A stretch of DNA of 64,000 bases from Dysgonomonas sp. Marseille-P4361 (GCF_900343125.1 NZ_OPYL01000002.1:372001-436000), one strand, 5' to 3'; shown: positions 44,002 through 54,333, counted from the first letter of the stretch. Numbers and translations are program-made. Notes: generated by a model not told the origin, from the sequence alone.

Positions 44002-45237
44002 CTATCTACCGCTCCAGTTTTCCTTCTTATATCCTAATAATGCGTAATATACTATGTATAAATAGCATGAAACAATGATCCAGTACGCTTTCTGGGCACT
44101 CCCGATAATATCAGCGATATATCCGTACAGTAGTGGTATTATGGCTCCGGCACATACACTCATCATAAGAAGAGCTGAACCTGTTTTGGTAAATTTCCCC
44201 AAACCTTTTAATGCTAAGGGCCAAATAGCCGGCCAAAATATTGCATTCACAAAACCAAGTATTGCTATAAAAATCACTAATGAAAAGCCTGTACTATAAA
44301 TTGCAAAAATGGTGAGCATGCTTCCAACAATAGCCGCATACAGTAAATAGCGCTCTTGCCTGATGTATTTCGGAATAAAAATCATCCCTGACAGGTATCC
44401 TACTATCATAGCTATCAAGGTATACGCCCCAAATAACTTTGCCTTTGTTTCAGGAAACCCCAACGTTAAGCCGTAATTAATGATACTGTCAATCGTCATT
44501 ACTTCGACGGCTCCGGCACAAAACAAGGCAATAACTCCCAACACTAAATTAGGGAACTGGAATACGCTCTTTTTATCGGTTTGCGACAAATCGTCAAGCG
44601 AATCCTTCGTTTCATCCTTATCGATTTCCGGAAACCAATCATTCTTCTTAAGAATAAAAGACAACACAGCAAATATCACTGCAAATACAAAGTAAGGAAT
44701 GATGATCTTGTTCAGTTCGTCCTGTCGCACAATGGTAGTCGCTCCATGCAACAATATACTACCTAAGATTACTTGTCCGGTAATACCTCCTATTTTATTG
44801 GAAAAACCCATAAAACTGACACGTCTGGCACCGCTTTCGATCGGTCCTATTAAAGTTACGTAAGGGTTAACGGCAGTCTGTAGAAGTGTTAAGCCTATAC
44901 CTGTAGTGAATAATCCAAATAAAAAGGTTGGATAAGAGGCTAGCACGGCAGCCGGCACTAAAATTGCGCTTCCAATGGCCATAATCAATAATCCGATAGA
45001 CATACCGTTCCTAAACCCAACTTTTCTTAAAAGAACCGACGATGGTATAGCCATGATAGTATAGGACAGATAATATGCAAACGTCACTAAATATGAATTC
45101 AGGTGATTGAGTTCGAACGTTTTTTTGAAAAAAGCGATTAACGTCCCATTCACCCAGGTTAAAAAACCGAAGACAAAAAACAATAAAGCCGCCATCAATA
45201 AGGCTATTATAACTGTTTTATCTTTATTTTCCGACAT
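44002..45237 (-). CDS. Sugar MFS permease, FucP/NagP-like
   Basis: Inner-membrane proton-sugar symporter of 411 residues with twelve hydrophobic segments. The first helix FFVFGFLTWVNGTLIAFFK and the TLLQTAVNPYVTLIGP segment are typical of the FucP/NagP group that imports fucose, glucose or N-acetylglucosamine. Between permease and nagA there are 7 bases, and the GH109 gene lies 69 bases upstream, so it belongs to the PUL operon. Uptake of GalNAc/GlcNAc is inferred from these neighbours. Confidence 0.85.
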   Translation of the reverse strand: MSENKDKTVIIALLMAALLFFVFGFLTWVNGTLIAFFKKTFELNHLNSYLVTFAYYLSYTIMAIPSSVLLRKVGFRNGMSIGLLIMAIGSAILVPAAVLASYPTFLFGLFTTGIGLTLLQTAVNPYVTLIGPIESGARRVSFMGFSNKIGGITGQVILGSILLHGATTIVRQDELNKIIIPYFVFAVIFAVLSFILKKNDWFPEIDKDETKDSLDDLSQTDKKSVFQFPNLVLGVIALFCAGAVEVMTIDSIINYGLTLGFPETKAKLFGAYTLIAMIVGYLSGMIFIPKYIRQERYLLYAAIVGSMLTIFAIYSTGFSLVIFIAILGFVNAIFWPAIWPLALKGLGKFTKTGSALLMMSVCAGAIIPLLYGYIADIIGSAQKAYWIIVSCYLYIVYYALLGYKKENWSGR

Positions 45238-45306
45238 ATTTTTTATGTTTTACTATTCACTTCATCAAGAGATTACAAACAATCTGCTTAGATCTAACTC
45301 TTTCAA

Positions 45307-46728
45307 TTATTCTTGAACAAATGAATGCCTGTATTCCTGTAAATCATTCCAGTGTCCACGTGTGAAGTCAGGAATGGCAACCGGCATACTATTGTTTTCA
45401 ATAGATATTCGGCTAAGCTCAGCTATACAACACCACTCCGCAAGATCATATACATCCATGTCAAGAGGAAGTCCATTTCGAAGGCAATAGATTAGCCTAT
45501 AATCCATGATAAAATCCATACCTCCATGGCCGCCTACTTTTTTAGCTTGTTCTTCCAGTTCTTTATGAATAGGGTGTTTATATTGGTCCATCAATATCTT
45601 TTTCACATCCTCCGACACAAAAGAATGAGGCGTTAAATTCTCCATATCCGGAACATTGTTATCAGCAAAATTCTTCCCGTCAAAAGCATATCCTTCTATA
45701 GGATATTTCTGGGCGAACCCTTTAGTTCCACTTACTTGATACATACGGCTATAGGGACGGGGAGATGACACGTCATGTTGAAGATGAATGGTCTTTTCTT
45801 TCTCTGTACGGATTATTGTCATTGTGTTTTGCCCATTTTGAAAATTATAGGCACTATCACGATCCATTCCTCTTTTTTCGATCAAATAGTCAGGTATATT
45901 TACAGGTTTCGTATCCATAGCCACCAAATAATTCAACTTATCCCCTCTGTGTATATTCAATACCTGACAAACCGGGCCAAAACCATGTGTCGGGTATATA
46001 TCTCCTTTATATTCTTTATTATATTTCATTCTCCAATCACTTTCATAACGTTCCCAGTCATTCGATCCTATTAAATCGTGGATATAAGCACCTTCAGCAT
46101 GCAGTATCTCTCCAAAAACTCCCTGTTGAGCCATATTGAGTGTTGTCAACTCAAAAAAATCATATACACAGTTTTCAAGCTGCATACAATGTTTTTGTGT
46201 TCGCTCTGCAGTATTCACAACATCCCAAATTTCTTTCATAGTCATGGCTGCAGGAACCTCACAAGCAACGTGCTTTCCCTGTTCCATAGCATATATCATC
46301 ATCTTCGCATGGTTCTCCCAGTCCGTAGCAATATAAACCAAATCAATGTCATCCCGTTCACACAAATCTCTCCAGGCATCCTTACTCCCGCTATATTCGG
46401 CTGCCCGTGGGAGATTTGCTGCGTCAAGGACTTTTTGAGAATTCTCAACTCTGTCTGGGTGTAGATCACATAATGCAACAATTTTGACTCCTGGGATAAA
46501 CGGATAACGCCAAACCGCACTCGATCCTCTTCCTCCTAATCCTATAAAACCTATACGCACAGTATCAATCTTTAGAGATATAAGTCCTAGCACATGGTTC
46601 TGACCTTTGGGGCGTTCCATAACTTCTGTATGGATCGGGGAAACACTTTCCACACCTTTATACTGTGGGGATATCGTGCATGCAATGAGAATTACACATG
46701 CAAAAAGAAAGTAAATTTTTTTCTTCAT
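45307..46728 (-). CDS. GH109-type glycosidase (alpha-N-acetylgalactosaminidase), lipoprotein
   Basis: GH109 enzymes use a bound NAD+ to remove alpha-linked GalNAc and have the Gfo/Idh/MocA fold. The 473 residues show a lipoprotein signal (ACVILIAC, Cys17), Rossmann IGFIGLGGRGSS (59-70), EVPAAMTMKEIWD (the EVP variant of the EKP motif), YPTHGFGPVCQVLNIHRGD and KVGGHGGMDFIMDYRL, the last two being hallmarks of this family. It is intact. The lipid anchor suggests action on oligosaccharides in the periplasm or at the surface. It lies between the GH20-like gene (36 bases) and the sugar permease gene. Confidence 0.88.
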   Translation of the reverse strand: MKKKIYFLFACVILIACTISPQYKGVESVSPIHTEVMERPKGQNHVLGLISLKIDTVRIGFIGLGGRGSSAVWRYPFIPGVKIVALCDLHPDRVENSQKVLDAANLPRAAEYSGSKDAWRDLCERDDIDLVYIATDWENHAKMMIYAMEQGKHVACEVPAAMTMKEIWDVVNTAERTQKHCMQLENCVYDFFELTTLNMAQQGVFGEILHAEGAYIHDLIGSNDWERYESDWRMKYNKEYKGDIYPTHGFGPVCQVLNIHRGDKLNYLVAMDTKPVNIPDYLIEKRGMDRDSAYNFQNGQNTMTIIRTEKEKTIHLQHDVSSPRPYSRMYQVSGTKGFAQKYPIEGYAFDGKNFADNNVPDMENLTPHSFVSEDVKKILMDQYKHPIHKELEEQAKKVGGHGGMDFIMDYRLIYCLRNGLPLDMDVYDLAEWCCIAELSRISIENNSMPVAIPDFTRGHWNDLQEYRHSFVQE

Positions 46729-46764
46729 AAATTCATTTTTGTCTAATTAATAAATTATCTGCCC

Positions 46765-47868
46765 TCAAAAAGCTTTTCTAGCCGCTTCTATCTGAGCTAT
46801 CGCTTTTTTATGTTTATCAAGGCATTGCGAAAGTGTCGGCAACCAAGGGGCTGTCATAAAGCCAAGCAACCGAGATGGATCAATATTTTTCCTGCAATAC
46901 TCTACCGTACTTTCCATATTGGTATTATAGCTCCAATTGCTACCCGTAGGTACCTGATCGTATCCATATTCCTCCAGGTCATTATAAAACTTCACATAGC
47001 TTCTGGCCGGATCATTCATTTTATCTAAATCAAACTCCGCATTGTAATACCAATTGCTTTGCAATACCGATTTCGGCATTTTCTTAAAAAAGAGATCAGG
47101 ATTATGCCATCCGTAATCGGACCAGACCCATGAACGGACACCTTTCTTTTCCGTTTCGTTCACATAAAAGAGAAGGTCATCCCACCACAAATTGTGCTGG
47201 CGTATAACAGAATAATTATAGGTAGATTGATGATTTGCGGTCTCTTCATCCATTCCCAAGTGAAAAAATCGCGGAGTATCAAATAATTCTATCACCTCTT
47301 TAATTAAATCTTTACAAACTTCATAGTATTTTTTGGTGGAAATCATTCGGGAATATTCCTTCAACCATGCATCATGAGAGGTGGCAAAATTTAATTTAGG
47401 GATAGGCTCCAAGCCCATCTTGCGAATTTTATCCAGTTCGTTTCTTAATTTATCAACACTCCATGCATTTTTCACAGCAATTTCCGAATGGCTTTCATAT
47501 TTTACACCGTCGCCTAAATCAATAATAACCATATTCATCCCAGCTTCCTTCATTTGTTGCAACACGGTATTCCACACCGAATCCTCGAATACCAAAGAAG
47601 GGCGGTAACCTCTCATCCCCCAGGCAAGTGCGTCCTGACAGGTCTTGCATTCAAAATCATCACGATGAATATTCTCTTGCGAAGAAACCGGCCAGCCCTC
47701 TATATAGGGGTGGTCTTCCCACATATTTGTCCCTAAGTGCAATAAATTTGCTCAAATCATTTTATTCTCTTTTTGACCTTTTATTGTGTCAGATAAGATA
47801 TCTATTGAAGGAAAGCTGCTTACAGTTGCAGCAATTGCCATTTTTTTTATAAAATCTCGTCTCTCCAT
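46765..47868 (-). pseudogene. GH20-like glycosidase with Tat signal, interrupted by in-frame TGA
   Basis: The frame begins at ATG 47868 with MERRDFIKKMAIAATVSS, a Tat signal. At codon 39 (47752-47754) it meets TGA, after NKMI and before ANLLHLGTNMW; relatives have Trp there. The rest (46765-47742 and its extension) is open for about 328 codons and includes FFHLGMDEE, the GH20 catalytic Asp-Glu signature (HxGxDE), and WSDYGWH. If TGA is a true stop, translation restarting at 47742 would give a cytoplasmic protein without its signal. Predicted original role: exo-beta-N-acetylhexosaminidase-like cleavage in the periplasm. Confidence 0.75.
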
Positions 47869-47924
47869 GTTGTTTATTTTCTAATTTACATTGATATTTA
47901 CTGCTAACAAGAGATAAAACTAAA

Positions 47925-47960
47925 ATAAAATCACCAAAGTTTACGCTTTGGTGATTTTAA
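47925..47960 (-). terminator. Terminator/attenuator after susD
   Basis: A 13-base perfect stem AAAATCACCAAAG / CTTTGGTGATTTT with a 6-base loop, followed on the minus strand by ATTTTAG. It would reduce transcription of the downstream catabolic genes relative to susCD. Confidence 0.85.
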
Positions 47961-47975
47961 AATATTTATATATTA

Positions 47976-49604
47976 TCACTTCAAATTTGGATTTAAGCTT
48001 GCGTCTGAAAAAGGATAAGGAGCATACATTTTACTGTCGTCCCATGTACCTGTTACAGGAACGGCTTCTTTACGGAATATGCCCGGTGCCACTTCAATCG
48101 AAGGGTTTTGTTTCCGGAACTCGAAATGATCCTTGTAGCGGTACATCCTAAACATATCCCGGGCCCTTGGCGCAAAACCTCCCAAATAATACCCAGCTAT
48201 TTCCCAACCATGTTCGTTATAAGCAGCTTCGGCCAATTCCGTCGGAGTCATAGCAATTGTATAGATATTCGACTCCTTACCATCTGCCCGATTTCTCACT
48301 TTATTCAGCACTTCTACGGCTTTGGCGTTGATTTGCTCGGAACGGCCTACCGCTTCCGCATACCAGCAATAAACCTCGGAAAGACGGATTAGCTGCCGCA
48401 TCTTATCTCCGTTTGGCGCAGGATTAGCCGGGTTGGTATAATCAAACTCCGTACCCCTAACAGCACCCTCAACAGTTTTCATAAAAACGGGAGCAACCAC
48501 CGCCCGCGAAGAAGGTTCTGTATCATACCACCAATCGTATAAGTTACCGTCATTAAGCATTATTTTAGGGAAATAAGAAGCTTGCTTACGTGGGCCATCT
48601 GGGAAGTCTTTCCAAAATTTGATTTCCCCATTGGTATCACCCCAACCACCCTGTTTCATATCCAGCAGAAAATCTGCCAATGGCGAGTCTTGCTTTGTCC
48701 GGTCTCTGTTGTAATAAATACCCAGCAATACTTCCGGATTTTGATTATTGTATTGCCATGAATATACTTTCCAATATTCGTCTAACAATGTATAGTAATA
48801 AGTCCCGTTTTCCACACCGTCGATCACTTCTTTGGCCTTATCGGCCGCCAGCTTGTAATATTCAACGCCCTTGTTCAACGGCCAACCGGCCATGCACATA
48901 TACACGTAAGCCATAGTTGCTTTAACCGCTCCCTGGCTGACGGAAATATTCATACCGTTTCGAACATAAGGATCTTTGGTATATTGTACAGGGCAACCCT
49001 TTTCCGCTATTTTCAAATCTTCTATAATCAGTTTATAAATTTCCTCTTCCGATTGCAGTGGTGCCGCATAATTTATCTCTTCTTCCAGCATCACAGGAAC
49101 CTTGCCCCATGTTGTCACCAGATAGAAGTATGAGTATGCCCGCCAATAATGCGCCTGTGCGATTGCAATTTTGATATCATCTTCCGAAACATCTGGAGTC
49201 CTGGCTGCATTATTGATCACAAAGTTGGCTGCTTTCACCACCATCCATCGATATTGCCACATAGAAGGCATCCATCCATTGTTATCCGATACATTAAACT
49301 GGTCATATTCCCGAAGAGATTGTTTATTACTTGCCGGATGGGTAGAGATATCGTCGCCCACTAAAAAATTCGTGCCGATCAAGTCATTAGACTTCTGTGA
49401 TGTTGCTATAATGGCATAAAGTGCATTTAAAGAAGCATCCAAGTCATTTTTATTGGTAAAGAAATTTTTTGTAGCCAATTGCCCTTTGGGATCTTCGTCT
49501 AAGAAATCACTACAGGATATTGCTACCAGGGCCAAGAATACAAACAGTAATATTCCACTACTGTATTTGTATATAGAGTGTTTTCTATTCATGTCTTTTT
49601 TCAT
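47976..49604 (-). CDS. SusD/RagB-family glycan-binding lipoprotein
   Basis: Surface lipoprotein that captures glycans for the partner SusC-like channel. I start at ATG 49604 (MKKDMNRKHS), so that FVFLALVAISC forms a lipoprotein signal (Cys31); the frame is open further up into susC but without a sensible signal. The TPR-rich fold is shown by AHYWRAYSYFYLVTTWGKVPVM near residue 135 and by RLSEVYCWYAEA and EVLNKVRNRADG in the second half. It ends ASLNPNLK. About 542 residues, complete. It follows susC by 20 bases. Confidence 0.92.
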   Translation of the reverse strand: MKKDMNRKHSIYKYSSGILLFVFLALVAISCSDFLDEDPKGQLATKNFFTNKNDLDASLNALYAIIATSQKSNDLIGTNFLVGDDISTHPASNKQSLREYDQFNVSDNNGWMPSMWQYRWMVVKAANFVINNAARTPDVSEDDIKIAIAQAHYWRAYSYFYLVTTWGKVPVMLEEEINYAAPLQSEEEIYKLIIEDLKIAEKGCPVQYTKDPYVRNGMNISVSQGAVKATMAYVYMCMAGWPLNKGVEYYKLAADKAKEVIDGVENGTYYYTLLDEYWKVYSWQYNNQNPEVLLGIYYNRDRTKQDSPLADFLLDMKQGGWGDTNGEIKFWKDFPDGPRKQASYFPKIMLNDGNLYDWWYDTEPSSRAVVAPVFMKTVEGAVRGTEFDYTNPANPAPNGDKMRQLIRLSEVYCWYAEAVGRSEQINAKAVEVLNKVRNRADGKESNIYTIAMTPTELAEAAYNEHGWEIAGYYLGGFAPRARDMFRMYRYKDHFEFRKQNPSIEVAPGIFRKEAVPVTGTWDDSKMYAPYPFSDASLNPNLK

Positions 49605-49624
49605 TAAAATATTTTGTTCATTGA

Positions 49625-52576
49625 TTAAAAAGTAAATTTCGTCCCAAAGGTAAATGTACGCGGTATGGGATATGCACCATAATCTATCCCAATTCCGGGC
49701 CAATTGTTATACACTTCCGGATCCATTCCCTGATATTTGGTAAGAACAAACAGATTTTGCGCACTTACCGACAATTGCACATCTGCAAACTTGATCACTG
49801 TTCTGGGAATACGATAGGCAACACTGACGTTTTTTAATTTTATGAACGATGCATCTTCCAACCAAAAAGTGGAATTAGGGTAGATCTTATTGTCAGAATT
49901 GGTAAGGCTGGGATACTTGGCTTCCTCTTTGTTCTGCACGTGATCCCATCCTTTGAAATATGCGTCGCTCAGCCTGATAAACCGTGATCCGGCAGTCATT
50001 GAACTAAGCAAACTATGGGTCCAGTTTAACCGTTTAGATCCGGCGGCAGCATTAACGAATGCGCTTATGGTCCAGTTCTTATAGCTTACCATATTGTTCC
50101 ATCCGAAAGTCCATGTAGGATCAGGTTTCCCGGTAATCACATAGTCATCTCCGGAAGGGTTGGTCGTCACGCTTCCGTCCGTTTTTTTATACAGATTGGC
50201 ACCTTTGTCATCAAACCCCGCATGTTCAAACAGATAAAAAGATCCTAACGGATACCCCGGCTTCATAATTTGCATGTTACCACCGTAAGTGCTATGGGAA
50301 GTAATAATGGATTCCACACCCGCCAGATCCACAATTTCATTTTTCAAATAGGTAGCATTAAAGCTAGTCTCCCATGTAACTTCCTTACTGTTTATCGGAT
50401 AGGCGGTAATGGAGAAATCAAATCCCGAATTTTTCACTTCTCCCTGATTGATCCAAAAAGTACCTCCCCCATTATATCCAGGCACACTTTTTTGGAAAAG
50501 TAATCCTTTTGATTGTTTCAGAAAACCATCTATGGTAAAGTTGATTTTACCTCCCAACACACTTGCATCCAAACCTAAATCATATTGATGCGTTTCTTCC
50601 CAACGCAAACCAGGCGTGGCAAATGTATTTCCCCAATACCCCGTATACTCGGTAGAAGTACCCCATCCGTAGGAGGAGGTAGACAACATGCCTAATGTGC
50701 TGTAAGGATCAATCGCTTGATTACCGGTAATGCCGTAAGTGGCTCTCAACTTCAATTGGTCAAAAATATCCTGATCTTTCATGAAACTTTCCTGCGCGGC
50801 ATCCCATGCAATAGCTACGGAAGGAAAATATCCCCATTTATTTTTCCCTTGGAATTTGGAAGAACCGTCGGCACGGAACGTACCGGTCAAGAAATAGCGT
50901 CTCCCGTAATTATACATTACACGAGCAAGCCCCGACGCAATGGAGTATTCAGAATAGCCGTTACCTTGCCATTTGGTAGTGGCATTGTTAATATTCCAAT
51001 ACCCTACAATTTCATTACTTAAATTCGTACCGCCTGCTTTCAAAACGGAATATTTACTGTTACTCATTTCCCATACAGCCGTAGCAGTAAGATTATGATT
51101 TCCAAACGCTTTCTGATATGTTAAATTATTAGTATTTTGCCAGTACCGGGTCAATTCATGACTGTTAGACATACCATTTATCGCCCCCGAACGGGCCAAT
51201 TTCGAATTGAATGCATAAGAAGGATTATGGACATAATTGTACCCTCCCTGTACAGAGAGAGTAAAGCCGTCAATAATTTTGAACAGCAGTGAACCACTTG
51301 CGTTCAGAATATAACTGTAATAATCATTATAATTTAATATCCTCACACCATAAGGGTTATCCAATAAAGAATTATACGGATCCTGATTATATACGCCCGT
51401 CTCTTCATTTTTCATTTCCATGGTGGGAGAATAGGCAGCGGTACTCAATAAATCAACACTACCATTATGAGAGTGCATACTTGTGGCATTAACTTGAGTA
51501 GACACAGTCAACCATGGTTTTACCTCCGAATCCACATTAGCCCTTACATTATACCGCTTGAAATTGGTCGTAATGGTTATGGCATCCTGATTCAACACAT
51601 TTCCGGAAATAAGATACCGATTTTTGGCATTCCCCCCTGAAATAGTCAATTTATAATCCTGACTAAGACCGGTTTGCGTCATCAAATTCATCCAATCAAT
51701 TCCCTTCGTACCGTTTTTATAGGCTTCCATATCGGCCGCAGAAATCGTATTGGCGCCTTGGATTTCATTCAGCGCCTGTGCATATTCATAAGCATTCATC
51801 AAATCGTAAGATCTCATCATGTTTGAAACACCCAGCGATGCATCAAAATCGATTAACGTACGCCCTTCGGAACCTTTGCGGGTAGTAACCAAAACCACAC
51901 CGTTGGCACCGCGGGAACCATAGACCGCTGTAGCTGACGCATCTTTCAACACTTCGAGCGATTGTATATCGGACGGATTCAATCCTTCCAGCCACCCAGA
52001 ACTGACAATTCCATCCACCACATATAGCGGATCACTGCTTTTATTGATGGAAGTGGTGCCACGAACCCGAACTTGCACACTTCCACCCGGCATTCCACTC
52101 AAGGTAGTCACCTGTACTCCCGGGGTACGTCCCTGAAGGATATCTTCAATCCTTTTTACCGGTTGATCTTTAAATTGCTTTGCCGAAACGGAGGCTACCG
52201 ATCCGGTTAAGTCACTTTTCTTGGCAACCCCGTACCCAATTACCACTACTTCATCCAAAATTTTAGTATCTTCCTCCAAAACAATATTGAAAGATGCTTT
52301 TCCTGCTACACTAATATCTTGCGACAAATAACCTATATAGGAAACTCTTATAACGGCATCTTTTGCAACCGTTAATTTGAATTTCCCTTCCGAATCCGTT
52401 ATGATACCATTGGAAGTAGCACCCACTTCAATGATATTTACTCCGATCAATGATTCGCCCTTTGTGTCAGTAACCGTTCCTTCTATAGTGACGTTCTGAG
52501 CGAACATACATACGGAAAATGTCCATATAATCACGGTCAAAATTCCCTTTGGCAGATTTAAAACTTTTTTCTTCAT
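49625..52576 (-). CDS. SusC/RagA-family TonB-dependent outer-membrane transporter
   Basis: Imports oligosaccharides across the outer membrane, powered by TonB. 983 residues: signal peptide to about residue 26, CarboxypepD_reg-like domain (VTIEGTVTDTKGESLIGVNIIE, about 28-105), TonB-box region DEVVVIGYG (about 108-116), plug domain with VYGSRGANGVVLVTTRKG, and a long barrel ending in FGTKFTF. The LYVVDGI segment is the SusC signature. It is the first gene of the PUL operon and follows a consensus promoter box about 155 bases upstream. Nothing is missing. Confidence 0.93.
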   Translation of the reverse strand: MKKKVLNLPKGILTVIIWTFSVCMFAQNVTIEGTVTDTKGESLIGVNIIEVGATSNGIITDSEGKFKLTVAKDAVIRVSYIGYLSQDISVAGKASFNIVLEEDTKILDEVVVIGYGVAKKSDLTGSVASVSAKQFKDQPVKRIEDILQGRTPGVQVTTLSGMPGGSVQVRVRGTTSINKSSDPLYVVDGIVSSGWLEGLNPSDIQSLEVLKDASATAVYGSRGANGVVLVTTRKGSEGRTLIDFDASLGVSNMMRSYDLMNAYEYAQALNEIQGANTISAADMEAYKNGTKGIDWMNLMTQTGLSQDYKLTISGGNAKNRYLISGNVLNQDAITITTNFKRYNVRANVDSEVKPWLTVSTQVNATSMHSHNGSVDLLSTAAYSPTMEMKNEETGVYNQDPYNSLLDNPYGVRILNYNDYYSYILNASGSLLFKIIDGFTLSVQGGYNYVHNPSYAFNSKLARSGAINGMSNSHELTRYWQNTNNLTYQKAFGNHNLTATAVWEMSNSKYSVLKAGGTNLSNEIVGYWNINNATTKWQGNGYSEYSIASGLARVMYNYGRRYFLTGTFRADGSSKFQGKNKWGYFPSVAIAWDAAQESFMKDQDIFDQLKLRATYGITGNQAIDPYSTLGMLSTSSYGWGTSTEYTGYWGNTFATPGLRWEETHQYDLGLDASVLGGKINFTIDGFLKQSKGLLFQKSVPGYNGGGTFWINQGEVKNSGFDFSITAYPINSKEVTWETSFNATYLKNEIVDLAGVESIITSHSTYGGNMQIMKPGYPLGSFYLFEHAGFDDKGANLYKKTDGSVTTNPSGDDYVITGKPDPTWTFGWNNMVSYKNWTISAFVNAAAGSKRLNWTHSLLSSMTAGSRFIRLSDAYFKGWDHVQNKEEAKYPSLTNSDNKIYPNSTFWLEDASFIKLKNVSVAYRIPRTVIKFADVQLSVSAQNLFVLTKYQGMDPEVYNNWPGIGIDYGAYPIPRTFTFGTKFTF

Positions 52577-52923
52577 CTCATTTTACATTTGTTTAGATTT
52601 ATGATTCCTACCTTTACAGTTTTCTTTATTTGGGGTATCTATTACAGTTATGCAAAGCCATTACAGATATACCGGCTATCATACTAAAAAATTTAACACC
52701 TTATTATGTTTTTTATATTTATTTTACGACAAAGATAAATGGTCTAAACAAGGCAAATTAGATATAAAACGAAAAAATACTGACAATTCACGCAAATCAA
52801 TTACAACATAATGAATAATACGGAAAACAGATTCACTTAAAAAGAATTATATTCCCTTTTTTATAAAGATATTACCATTTCTCACAGTATAGAATTCAAT
52901 GATATAGGAGCACCGCAAAATAT
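52577..52923. other. Upstream region of susC
   Basis: AT-rich and non-coding. It contains the susC promoter box (52730-52737) and a leader of about 150 bases. The XylR-like regulator gene ends at its right edge. I could not identify the regulator's binding site. Confidence 0.5.
52730..52737 (-). promoter_or_regulatory. -7 promoter box of the susCD operon
   Basis: TATCTTTG on the minus strand, exact consensus, 153 bases before the susC start codon. Confidence 0.5.
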
Positions 52924-54087
52924 CTATGGATAATTATCCTCTGCAAATTTCTTCCTGTACTCCATAGGGGTATAACCTTTGTTTTTCTTAAAAAGCCGGT
53001 ACACATTTCGCACATCATTAAACCCGGCCTCAATGGCTATATCCAACAGGTCTTTGTCTGTATTCAACAATAAATCGCTGACATAATCCATCTTCTTATC
53101 CAATATAAACTGATAAAGAGATACACCTAAGGCTTCCCTGAACTTTATCTCAAGGCTTCTGCGGGAAAGCGGCACTATTTCTATCAATTGATCGACGGTT
53201 AAATTCTCGGTAATATTTTTCTCAATATAGTCCACCGCTTTTAATATATTTTCATCCGAAATATTGTATTTTTCAGTAGACTTCCGGTGTTCGATACGAA
53301 TCGACTCTATATTAATATTAAAGGGAACATTCATTTTACCCATTATCTGATAATGAAGCATCTTCCCGGTATCATAACCTCCTTGTTCATCGTTGGTGAT
53401 GATGGAAGATATGGAAGGATACGACAGGCTACAGATCAATTCGTCATTATCTACCCCTATCAGTGCTAATTCATTTGGTATATCGATATTGTTTATCTTA
53501 CACATTTCCGACACCTGCAGGGCAAAATTATCATCACAGGCGAGCAATCCCACAGGCTTGGGCAACGATAGCAGCCAGTTACCCAAATCGACGTAACTTC
53601 CACTCCACTCCGTTCCGTGCAATACCTCCGATTCGAAATAATAGTAGTTTCCGTCATATAGTTCAACTTCCTGGCGATAACCTTCGGCTCTTTCTTTCGA
53701 CCAAAAGAAATCTTTATTCCCATAAAAGGCAAAATTTTTAAATCTCCTCTTGGCAAAGAACTGGGCAGCCATAACACCGGCTCCCTTATAATCACCTGAA
53801 ATCCTGGAAAACCGGTCATTTTCATCCTTATAGCTTTGAAGGAACACCGGAATGTCGAGTTTCTCCAAAAAACCAACCTCCTCATACTCCCACTGCGCTA
53901 AAACAGCATCGATTTCCCATTCCCTAATGCGTTCGAGAATACCTTCCTCTCCAAACAACGTTTTATAGTAAGCCGGCAAGCGGTAGAAATTCCACGGGCC
54001 TCTTTCATTGGAGTACCGGATCAGACCAGTTAAAAAACGACGGCTGAATTCTGTGGCGTAATCAATAAGGACTAATATTTTTATCAT
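52924..54087 (-). CDS. XylR-like transcriptional regulator (LacI-type sensor plus AraC-type DNA-binding domain)
   Basis: 387 residues. The N-terminal 270 are a periplasmic-binding-protein-like sugar sensor (ILVLIDYATEFSRRFLTGLIRYS at the start; LLACDDNFALQVSEMCKINNIDIPNELALIGVDNDELIC near 180), as in XylR. The last about 110 are two AraC helix-turn-helix units (LTVDQLIEIVPLSRRSLEIKFREALG and DIAIEAGFNDVRNVYRLFKKNKGYTPMEYRK). It lies directly upstream of susC in the same direction and presumably senses a released sugar and activates the PUL. Complete. Confidence 0.9.
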   Translation of the reverse strand: MIKILVLIDYATEFSRRFLTGLIRYSNERGPWNFYRLPAYYKTLFGEEGILERIREWEIDAVLAQWEYEEVGFLEKLDIPVFLQSYKDENDRFSRISGDYKGAGVMAAQFFAKRRFKNFAFYGNKDFFWSKERAEGYRQEVELYDGNYYYFESEVLHGTEWSGSYVDLGNWLLSLPKPVGLLACDDNFALQVSEMCKINNIDIPNELALIGVDNDELICSLSYPSISSIITNDEQGGYDTGKMLHYQIMGKMNVPFNINIESIRIEHRKSTEKYNISDENILKAVDYIEKNITENLTVDQLIEIVPLSRRSLEIKFREALGVSLYQFILDKKMDYVSDLLLNTDKDLLDIAIEAGFNDVRNVYRLFKKNKGYTPMEYRKKFAEDNYP

Positions 54088-54214
54088 ACTGTTATTTCGC
54101 AGATGAAAAATGTGTGCAATAACAAGGGTAAAATTAGCAAAAAAGCATCATCCAAACTTGGAAATGGTTGTTACAGAATAACTGATTAGGCAAAAAGGTC
54201 AAACGCAATTCATC

Positions 54215-54333
54215 TTACCAAATTGTCCGAATATTATACTTCCGGATATTTTCATCTTTAGTTGCAATGGTCAATTGATTGGCAATACACTGTGAAACCA
54301 GATCAAAGCATGAGTATCCAATAGTAATTCCAT
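54215..54333 (-). pseudogene. PIN-domain toxin (VapC-like) with a large internal deletion
   Basis: From ATG 54333, overlapping the antitoxin stop as TAATG, the frame reads MELLLDTHALIWF, a textbook PIN toxin start with its first catalytic Asp. It then terminates. In the next frame the text ends in NQLTIATKDENIRKYNIRTIW, a textbook PIN toxin C-terminus with its last acidic residues. The roughly 90 residues between are gone, so the toxin is dead. Confidence 0.75.

Noticed and set aside
45307-46728. Ordinary cytoplasmic Gfo/Idh/MocA dehydrogenase
   Set aside because: It has a lipoprotein signal and GH109 hallmark motifs (YPTHGFGP, HGGMDF) and sits in a glycan locus.
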